Shown here: in pieces, positions 55,251 to 64,000 of the stretch
Numbering within the stretch: the stretch's first letter is position 1
How the letters are laid out: every line of letters starts with the position of its first letter
The notes under the pieces: generated by a model
What the model was told of the DNA's origin: nothing
Database searches by the model: none
Seen by the model: the letters and a program-made list of their open reading frames with translations, nothing else
Assembly (NCBI RefSeq): GCF_020382885.2
Contig: NC_058499.1
Coordinates: 10,153,872-10,217,871 of the forward strand
Direction of reading: 5' to 3'
DNA from: Scatophagus argus
Taxonomy: Eukaryota > Chordata > Actinopteri > Scatophagidae
DNA: 64,000 nt
Translations under genes and position numbers: made by a program

Positions 55251-56673
55251 TTCCAAAAAAAAAAAAAATACAAAAAAGAAATAGTAAAAAAAGAAAACAA
55301 AAACCCCGGTGAAAGGAAGTCGTGAAGCAGTTAAATAAAATGGGTTAGCTCAGGTCTGCAGGTTTGCAGTGCAAGTCTTTCCTTCCTGACTGAGATCTGC
55401 TGGATTATTAAACTGCATATCCTCCTGCGGCTTTAAATCACACAGAGAAACGAGCCAAAACAGCCCCGTTCATACTGCTAATAAATACGAACTGAATTTA
55501 TAGAAGGATAAATACATAAAAACTGGCTTTCACTGGGGCGGTTGGAGCCAGTTAGATTGACAACTTAGCTCAACGTGCTTCGGGAGCGTCACCCAAACTG
55601 TGTAACTTCCGCATTGTTTGTTTTTCAAAATAAAATGCACATAAGTGTGCGCTCGTGTGGCTCCGAGTGAGATGAGTCAGCTAAGCCGATAGGAGGCGGT
55701 GTAGCTAGCACGCTAACAACGTCAAAGAAGACATTAGCCAAACATACAACCTGTGTTAGCTCATGGGAGATATTGGCAGGAGATTTCCGAATTGTTCCTG
55801 ATGGTTAACGTTTGCTTTTCTGTCTTCTACCTATTCGGTGATAGCTAACAGTATTGGGTAAGTGTCACTCTCGTTTACTGACTGTAGCTTAAATAAGTTC
55901 TTTGAGTTGCTAGCATGGCTAGCAAGCTAATATGTCAGCATTTATAAATGAAGAAACCATTGAAGGTTTAGCATGCATTTATTACTCTTGGCGACAACAG
56001 AATGTTATGACAATACATGAGAGATCAAAACCTGAGATTGTATAGGGAATTTGAATGTATGACTGTGAGATTCAGTGGTGGTGATTCAGGTTTTTTATTG
56101 AATGAAAAGCGACAAAGCCCTCTACTCAAAACTAAGTCAGCAATAATATTCAAAACATTAGAACTCATTATGTAGCAGAGTGACCCCAGTAGTTTTTATA
56201 TTGTTGCATTATTATCACTGTGTGTGCAGAATTTTGTGCTGTTGCTGCATATTAGAACTGTAGACCATTTGCATTTGTTTGAAATCAATTTCTTTGTACT
56301 AAAATAAACAATGTGGAGTAGAAATTACAGTATTTAGTATTTATTTACATTACTGTGAAATGTAGCAGATATGGAAATATAAAGTAGCATAAAATTACTC
56401 AATTAAAGCAGCTCACAAGTGTATTTTAAGTACAGTGCTTGAGTAAATGTAGTTATTTACATTCCACCACTGTTGAGATTTGACATTGTTCATGGAACAA
56501 CTAACCCATCTATAAATTATAAAATGAAGTTTAAACAGTAAAATGTGACCTTGTGCGTATAAGAGTAGTTAGTAAGTAGAACCTCTTCTTATTTGTCTGA
56601 TGTCTATCTTAAATGAAGTAGTAGTGAAATGTTGCTTTGAAACTGTGTTGTAACTCTGGTTATCTTGTAGTGA
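55251..56673. promoter_or_regulatory. probable bidirectional promoter and 5' exons of chid1 and ighmbp2
   Basis: chid1 leaves to the left from 55250. A likely non-coding ighmbp2 exon ends at 55857 (donor GTAAGTGT), and the coding exon starts after the acceptor at 56669-56670. CpG density is raised in 55580-55720. The two transcription starts thus lie within about 0.5 kb. 55858-56670 is AT-rich intron without a recognised gene. Confidence 0.45.
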
Positions 56674-59600
56674 ATGATGGCAGTAGAGCAGTTTGTGTCA
56701 AAGACACTCGAGCTTCTACAGGAGGAGAGGCAGGCTGAAATAGAGGAGACCAGGTATGTTAAATAACATCCACACTTTGATACTTTACGATACAAAGGGG
56801 TAATGCAGCAACTTTGTTCTGCACTTCCATGATGTTTGGGGAGTTGGAAGAGGCGGAGGAGAGGAGCCTTCATGGCCAAAAAGAGCGACCATACATGAAG
56901 CAGCAATTATTGGGAGTTTTAGGCCCTGGTGTTGGTGAAGCTCCTACACTTCCCATAATGCTGCATGATAGTGTCTCCCTGCCAGAAAAATGCCTTCGTT
57001 TTTCACGTCCACACTCTCAGTTTGTAATGCAGGTTTTCTGTAATAAGCCCAAACTGAGTTAACCCAGATGACATCATAGGATTTAAGGCGTGAATATAGT
57101 CCAAAATGGACACGGATAATGGACATGCATGTGTTGTTTAGTCTGCCACCAGATGGATGTGCAGATGTAAAAAAAAAGTAGAAATTATTGAATTTCCTGT
57201 TTTCTATGCAGACATTGGGGCGTGATTTACAAGTGAGACCAGCCCTTTTTCTTAACCTATGATTTTTACCCCCCAGACTATAATTAAAAAAAACCTTATT
57301 ATTGATAGCTGTCACGATAAAATCATAATGTTTTTTTTTTTTGTGCTTGTAGGATATGGCAGGAGAACGTCTCTCTTAAGGATCTTCAAAATAAAGGAGT
57401 TTGTCTGCTGAAGTTGCATATAGGAAGTCAGTCCACAGGCTTGTATGGTCGAACAGTCATTGTCCTTGAGCCAAGAAAGCATCTTGGTTTCTCATCTCTG
57501 CCAAGCAACAGCTTTGGACCTGGTGAGATGGAAGATCTTATTAAAGAACTAAAGAGTTTAATTTCATATTTTGCATAATGTGATATTTATGTCTTTTTTT
57601 TTTTTACAGGGGACATAGTTGGCTTGTATGACACTGGGGGATGCACCGCAGACTCACAGATTGGCACAGGAATTGTGACAAGGGTCAGCCAAGCTTCTGT
57701 AAGTGTGGCCTTTGATGATTCGAAGGATGGCCTCAGCTTTGACACAGATGCCCTTTACAACCTCTTAAAGTTGGCAAATGATGTCACCTACAAACGAATG
57801 AAAAAGTGAGTGACATTTGTCATGAGATTCTATAATGTTTGTACTGAACACATAAGACATGTACAAGTGAACTATGAAAGCTTGAAACAACATACTTTCA
57901 CTGTGTGTTCTGTGCTTGCAGGAGCTTGAATGAACTAAATGGATACCACAGTGGACCAGCTGGCAATTTGATAAATGTTCTCTTTGGTATCACAAAACCT
58001 TCCTCTCAGTCGCAGCCAAGTAAGTCACACTTTACAAGCATTTATTATCCAAAAGTTTGCTCTTTATTTGCTCTGTGAAATTGTCTCAGTGGTAGCTTTT
58101 AGACAAGAGTACAGCATGCTATTTACATTGATTTCAGAACCTTGCAAATCAACATGAATAATATGGACTAATTCTGGGTAATCTATCATGTTTCATCAGA
58201 TGAGGTTGAATTCTTTAACTCACACCTGGATGAATCCCAGAAGGAAGCTGTGTCCTTTGCTCTGTCTCAGAGGGAACTGGCTGTGATTCATGGACCGCCA
58301 GGCACTGGAAAAACCACCACTGTGGTGGAGATCATTCTGCAAGCAGTCAAACAAGGCCAAAAGGTACGGAAAGTTTTATTCTTGCTTATGTGAATATAGT
58401 TTGTGTTCTGTCCTTGTCATTTGTTGTTGTTGCATTTGTAATTGTGGCATCTTTACACAGGATATTTTACATGTTTGGATTCTGTGTCTGTGCAGGTCTT
58501 GTGCTGTGCCTCCTCTAACGTGGCTGTAGATAATTTAGTGGAGAGGTTAGCCAGGTGCAAAGCAAAGGTCCTGAGGCTGGGTCATCCTGCCAGACTGTTG
58601 GAGTCCATACAGAAACACTCACTCGATGCTGTCCTCGCTCAGAGTGACAACGCAGACATCATCGCTGACATTCGTAAAGACATCGATAAAGCTTTTGTGA
58701 GTATTTTACTGTGTGTTCCTACCAGCATTTGTGCCATCTTGTATAATTTGTAATATTTTATACACTTTTTTTTTTTCCAAGATGGGAATGAAGAAGATGC
58801 ATGAGAGAGGAGAGCGAGTGAACTTCAGAAAGGAAATAGGGGAGCTAAGAAAAGAGCTGAAAACCAGGGAAGCAACAGCCATTACCCAGATCCTAAAAAG
58901 TGCTGATGTTGTATTATCAACCAACACAGGTCAGTTTGGCTTTGAGAAAAGAAGAAAATGTTATTCATTTGTTTCATGGATGATGAAAGGTAATCACACA
59001 ATGCTTGTCTGCCTCTGCAGGTGCTTCTGATGACGGCCCTCTGAAGTTCCTGCCAGCAGAGCATTTTGATTGGGTGGTGATAGACGAGTGCGCTCAGGCC
59101 CTGGAGAGCAGCTGCTGGATCGCCCTGCTCAGAGCACGCAAGTGCATTCTGGCTGGAGACTACAAGCAGTTACCACCTACTATCAAATCACCAAAGTAAA
59201 TAACAGGTTTTCTTCTTTTATGCATAAATAGCTTCAAGATTTAATATTTGTGATATCAGTTGTTTTCTGTATAGCTTAAACATTTTCATTAAAGCCCATG
59301 AATACATTTTTCATTCATTTCTCTGCAACTTAAAATGTTTAGAACTAAATCAGAAAAAAAAACAAAGTTTGGAAAAGTCATTGGTCATTCCTGATAGGTG
59401 CACAACAACACATGACATTGTTTTACTTTGCCCACCTGAAACCAGTGAGAAGAGCACAGACAAAACACATGCAGAAATGATTCATGAAGTAAAGAAATCT
59501 CTTGTAACTAAAAAAAAAAAGTGAGTTTTTGCAGTGCATAGTTAGCCAAAGTAAAAAGCTGACAGTATAGGATCTTGTTAAATCATTCCGTTCTCCTTTT

Positions 59601-62127
59601 GTGCAGGGCTGCATCAAAAGGCCTGTCCCTCAGTCTGATGGAGAGGCTTATCCAGATGTACGGAGACTCTGTGGTCCGCATGCTTACAGTTCAGTACCGC
59701 ATGAACAGCGCCATCATGGAGTGGGCCTCCAAAGAGATGTACCAGGGAAGACTAACGGCTCACAGCTCTGTGGAGAGACATGTGTTAAAGTGAGTGCGAG
59801 CTTGGTGATGGGACGTGTATCTCGCTTTTAGAGAAAGACATCTTTTTAAAAATTGTGTCTTTGATGCAAAAGAGATCTACCTGGAGTTACCTGTGTGGAA
59901 GAGACCTGCACGCCGCTGCTTCTCATTGACACTGCAGGCTGTGGGCTGACTGAGATGGAGGTCACAGATGAACAGTCCAAAGGCAATCAGGGTTAGTCAT
60001 TTTTATTGTGTAAAACATAATTGTATTACAGTTAGTGTGTTGTGGGCTCTAACAGTATGTTACCTTCATCCTCAGGTGAAGTAGACATTGTTGAACTGCA
60101 CATTAAAGCCTTGACTGAAGCTGGGCTTAAAGCTAAAGACATAGCTGTTATCGCTCCATACAATCTACAAGTAAGTCACTGATTTGAGGAACTGTACAGA
60201 AAATATATTGAAACTCAAATATTATATTTTAAAACAAGCACACTTATTCAGTAATGAAAATGAAATCCTAAAAATCAAAAATTTAATGTAAAACTAGAAA
60301 CCTGAAATAACAGTTGTCTCAGAATAACTAAGTCATGTGGATTTGAACGTTTTTAATCTTTTGTAAAGGTTGATCTACTGCGTCAGAAACTTTTGGTGCA
60401 GCATCCAGAGCTGGAGATTAAGTCAGTGGATGGATTTCAGGGCAGAGAGAAAGAGGCCGTGGTGTTGTCCTTAGTTCGGTCCAACAGGAAAGGTACTTTG
60501 TTTTTCATATGAGTTTGAGTCTGTTTGTGACACATCACAAAGGTTGGCAGCCTTAATTCATGTGTATAAACACAGATTTCTTCATTGTTTTATTTTAAGG
60601 GGAAGTTGGATTTCTGGCGGAGGACAGAAGGATAAATGTGGCTGTTACACGTGCCAGACGTCACATCGCTGTGGTGTGTGACAGCCAAACTGTCCAGAAT
60701 CACGCTTTCCTGAAGTCCCTCATCGCTCATATGACTGAGTTTGGCGAGGTCAGAACAGCATTCGAGTATATTCAAGACATCGTGCCACAAAACTACACTC
60801 GCAACCACAAGGACACCAAGACTAATACGTCCGTCAGCAGCTCTGTGTCCACCAAACAGAAAGGTAAAGACCAGCCTTCCAGCAAGGCCAAGCAAGGACA
60901 AAAGAAGCCTGCAGGCAGCAGCGTTAACGGAACTACTGCTAATGATCAGCACCAGAAGTCCTGCTTAACAGCACTGACAGTGGAAGAGCAGAACAAGAAC
61001 AGATCCACTGAGATCAGAAAACAGTTGGAGGGCTTTCTAAAGGACTTCAATCGGAGTGAATTACAGTTTCCATCATCGTTCAACTCTCACGACCGCCTGC
61101 TGGTCCATCAGATTGCTGAGGAGCTTGGTCTTGTTCATGAGAGTAAAGGTGAGGGGAAAGACAGGTGTATCACTGTCTCCAGGCTCCTGCAGTCAACAAC
61201 AGTTGAGGAGCCAGCAGCAGCAGAAGAAGAAGAAAAAAAGGAAACGGTTCCAAATCCCCAAACAGAGCCACTGTGTCAACCTTCATTAGACTTAAAAAGT
61301 TTGCATTTGGAGCGAATGAAGAGGGAGCAGCAAAAAAGGGAAGAACATGCTCAGCAAAAGAAGCAACAGAACAACACCCCGACAGCTTCATCATCAAAGA
61401 AGCCCAAATCGACTAAAGGTTTTCAGTTTTTTTTAAGAGTTTTTAAGAGTAACCTGTCTGCTCCATTATATTTGCAACAATTCAAAGCTACCATTTCTCT
61501 CCCAGGGAAGAACAAAACGAAGGCCGGAGCCTGCGACATCGCTGCTGCCGCTGCTCCAGACGATGACTTTGATGCACTTATTGACGCTGTCAAAAAGGCT
61601 GACAGCGTGTGCAGTTTTGTTAAATGCAAAGCTTCTGTGCTGACGCTCGGACAGCTTTGCTTGTTCTGCAACAGACAGTATTGTCTCAGTCATCATATAC
61701 CCGAGGTAATACAGGAACAGACCACAAGTAAATATTTGTTTTGGTCTGTGTTTGTACCAGGCTCCGTAGCTTTGATTTGCCTGATTCGTCTATGCATTTG
61801 CTGTTACAAACGCGTGGACGAATCAAGGAAAGAATTTCGTAAGTCTGTGTACTGATATTTCACTGTAACGGACAACTGAAAGTTGTAAAGGTGTGAAGCT
61901 TTGCTTTTCTCTGATCTGACTCTCTTTTCTAGGTACACGGCTGTGGTGATAAAGCCAAGTCTCATGCTCGGATGAGAATAAGCAAAGAAGGCATTCTTTA
62001 TGCCGGGAGTGGGAAGAAAGACAAATCCACGGACCCCAATAAGAAAGCCTATCTGCAAAGGAAACTGGACTCTAAGCTAAAAGATATGGCATCACAGAGG
62101 AAACCAAAAAAAGAGGACAGTAAATGA
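56674..62127 (+). CDS. ighmbp2: immunoglobulin mu binding protein 2, SF1 DNA/RNA helicase
   Basis: Fifteen coding exons: 56674-56753, 57353-57522, 57610-57805, 57922-58019, 58200-58363, 58496-58696, 58782-58929, 59021-59195, 59607-59789, 59873-59991, 60076-60170, 60369-60492, 60600-61418, 61506-61705 and 61933-62127. Phases agree, giving 988 residues (human 993). The SF1B Upf1-like core has Walker A GPPGTGKT (213-220), DECAQ (374-378), [25 protein letters not shown] and VAVTRARRH (598-606). An R3H domain follows at about 718-780 (HDRLLVH). A C-terminal AN1-type zinc finger starts at about 893 ([15 protein letters not shown], then [10 protein letters not shown]). IGHMBP2 is a ribosome-associated 5'-3' helicase; human loss causes SMARD1 and CMT2S. 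The start has tandem ATGs at 56674 and 56677. The 87-nt intron 61419-61505 has no in-frame stop. Confidence 0.97.
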
Positions 62128-62174
62128 TACCAAATCAGGTTTAGAAATGAACTGAAGACTTGGTCTTGAATATA

Positions 62175-62180
62175 AATAAA
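62175..62180 (+). promoter_or_regulatory. candidate poly(A) signal of ighmbp2
   Basis: AATAAA only about 50 bases after the ighmbp2 stop. The convergent TRIM gene ends at 62303, so the two 3' UTRs are nearly abutting or overlapping. Confidence 0.6.
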
Positions 62181-62302
62181 CTATCTAAATGTTTTGAAAA
62201 TGGTCTCATTTGTCTAGATAAACAGCATGTTGCAACAACTGAGCAGCTTGTAGCACCTGTAACACACACACTCACACAGAGACAAGTGTCTCCTGTATGA
62301 GT

Positions 62303-63168
62303 CTACTCCACATCCACTGTTATTTTCAGAGGACGGATTGTCAGTGGGACAGAGTTTTTCTCCTCTTGATACAAGCCAGGGGAGAAGTAGGGGAAAATCC
62401 TCTCTGTAAATCTGTCATTAAAGGTGTGTATCGTTGTCAAGTCGGCAGCATTGATGAAGACCACCTTTCCTTTGTCACAGTCCAGTTTTATGGTAATCTG
62501 CTCAGGCTTCTGCTTCAATACAAGTTTGGTGCGAGGGGAGCTCTGAGCCCAGAATGAGTCTCCATTGCACAGGCCAATCACCCAGAAGCCCTCGGTGGGG
62601 TTGAGGAAGACAACACTCTTCCTTTTGATCGACTCCCTGGCCACTCCGATGTACCAGTCTTTGCCTTGGCCCACCTCTACAGTCCAGCTGTGCTTTCCAG
62701 ATATGAAGCCAGTGGCCCCCAACACACACACGCGGCTTGTGCAGCGTTCGGGGTTGTCGGGTAGGAGCTGCTTGTTGCTGTATCGTACACAGGTCAACTC
62801 CTCAGAGAACTTTAGGTTGGACTGGGCCGTGTTTGGATCCAGAGTGATCGGAACTGAAAGTGTCAATAAAGTTTAGAAACATTCAAAAGCACTTCAAAGT
62901 AAACTTTAACTTGATCCATTATCTGTTCACCCACCATATTTGACAATGTTGGCCATCTTTTTCCAAATTCCGAACTTTAGTAATCCCAGATGCTTTGCAG
63001 AGTTGATCAGGATGTCTCTGATGCACTCCGGCTCTTGAATGTTACATCTGACCCTGAAACGTGTTGAAACAAAGGAATTAAATAGAATTGCAGCATTGTC
63101 TCATGGAGTCAGTGTTGATTTTAGCAGACAGTGAGTTATGCATACCTTTTCTTTGTCCCCTTGTAGTC
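62303..63168 (-). CDS. TRIM-family protein, C-terminal part with PRY-SPRY (B30.2) domain (gene continues past the window)
   Basis: Three exons on the minus strand: 63146-63168 (23 nt), 62935-63053 and 62303-62853, in agreeing phases. The short exon gives DYKGTKKR, the next leads to KKMANIVKYV, and the large one encodes PRY-SPRY: PITLDPNTAQSNLKFSEELT, LPDNPERC, GKHSWTVEVGQGKDWYIGVA, PTEGFWVIGLCNGD and PYFSPGLYQ. A 23-nt exon before the PRY-SPRY exons is typical of class IV TRIM genes such as TRIM35 and the fish 'zinc-binding protein A33-like' set. RING, B-box and coiled-coil exons are not in 63169-64000 and must lie to the right. These are usually E3 ubiquitin ligases, many antiviral and expanded in teleosts; the exact subfamily cannot be set from this end alone. 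Confidence 0.88.
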
Positions 63169-63558
63169 CTTAAGTCAGAGAAAGAAAGTGAAGAAACGCA
63201 TCTCATGAACAAAAATGTTGAGTGTACATGCACATCACTTGCAGGTGAAAGACTATTGGAAATCATCATGTATATATTAAAAAAAAGAAGCAACACCTGC
63301 ACATTAATTCCAAAAGACAAAATGATTTAAATGGACAGGGTTTAAATCCCAGCCAGATGTTTGTCAGATAAAAATGTTTGGAAAGGGTCACCCACTCATG
63401 CACCACCAAACAGAGACAGAGTACAAACATAATACAACATTATGCTTAATATTTTTTAGACATGCTTGTCCACCACTTTTATTCTAACAATGCTGATGAT
63501 CCCCTGACATTCAGTATATTCAGTATTTTCATTTATGAACAAATACCCGCAAATGCTT

Positions 63559-64000
63559 ATTAATGCTTCAGCATAAGATGTTTTGGACGTTTTGCTATGC
63601 TTCCAACAATTTGGGGAAGGCTCTTTTCTATTCCAGCATGACTGTGTCCCAGTGCACAAAGCAAAGTCCATAAAGACATGACTGGATGAGTTTGATGTGA
63701 AAGGACTTGACTGGCTCACGCAGAGCCCTGACCTCAACCCCATCAAACACCTTTGGGATGAACAGGAACCGAGATTGCGAGCCAGACCTTTTGGTCCAAC
63801 ATCAGTACCTGACCTCACTATTGCTCTACTGCATGAATGGGCAGAAAGTCCAGACAGAAACACTCCAAAATCTTGTGGAAAGCCTTCATAGAAGAGTGGT
63901 AGCTGTTATAGCTGCAAAGCTGTCTGTGTATTTAGAAAACAATGTCGCTGAAGTCCCTGTTGGTGTAATTGTCAGGTGGCCCAATACTTTTGTCTATATA
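63559..64000 (+). mobile_element. Tc1/mariner-type non-autonomous element, copy 3 (runs to the window edge)
   Basis: In opposite orientation to the other two copies, it encodes on the plus strand the transposase C-terminus: [39 protein letters not shown] and HEWAE. The last bases (GTGGCCCAATACTTTTGTCT, then ATATA) match the terminal repeat of copy 1, so the element ends a few bases outside the window. Its inner end lacks about 100 bp present in the other copies. The catalytic Glu position again holds Lys. Confidence 0.8.

Noticed and set aside
62502-62876. Open frames overlapping the PRY-SPRY exon on both strands
   Set aside because: They are shadows of the B30.2 coding frame.

Overview
The window is nuclear DNA of a ray-finned fish, most likely a percomorph teleost. 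It holds vertebrate genes with short GT-AG introns, many CA/GA/GT microsatellites, and relics of Tc1, piggyBac and hAT-like DNA transposons of the kind common in teleosts. I found no bacterial or viral operon, CRISPR array, rRNA or tRNA gene. I rebuilt the exons by hand from splice sites, reading phase and remembered human protein sequences; no search was run.

Layout from left to right. 1-290 is an unassigned CpG-rich patch. 2979-5360 (-) is a TMEM80/TMEM216-family ciliary membrane gene, probably tmem80. 8092-26261 (+) is myrf, the membrane-tethered myelin regulatory factor, with 27 coding exons and a long 3' UTR. 28827-30172 (+) is tmem258, a small oligosaccharyltransferase subunit whose second intron has U12-type splice signals. 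31393-32971 (-) is tmem138, a ciliary four-pass protein. 36665-43051 (+) is a cracr2b-like gene that joins EF-hands and a coiled coil to a complete Rab GTPase domain. 44567-47988 (+) is a CD151-type tetraspanin. 48572-50955 (+) is gatd1 and 51792-55250 (-) is chid1. 56674-62127 (+) is ighmbp2, an SF1 helicase. 62303-63168 (-) is the 3' end of a TRIM/PRY-SPRY gene that continues past the window.

The genes are independent housekeeping or tissue genes, not a pathway cluster. What links them is position: their human counterparts lie in three separate parts of chromosome 11 (11q12: MYRF, TMEM258, TMEM138; 11p15.5: TMEM80, CRACR2B, CD151, GATD1, CHID1; 11q13: IGHMBP2), and here they sit within 64 kb. 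Two head-to-head pairs (tmem138/cracr2b and chid1/ighmbp2) probably share promoter regions.

No wholly new biological system is evident. The items most worth a second look are the Rab domain on the cracr2b-like gene with two possible 3' ends, the U12 intron of tmem258, a 266-bp piggyBac-type miniature element with perfect ends, three non-autonomous Tc1 copies that share a Lys in place of the catalytic Glu, a 23-bp perfect hairpin inside a miniature element in myrf, and a candidate 21-nt microexon in cd151.
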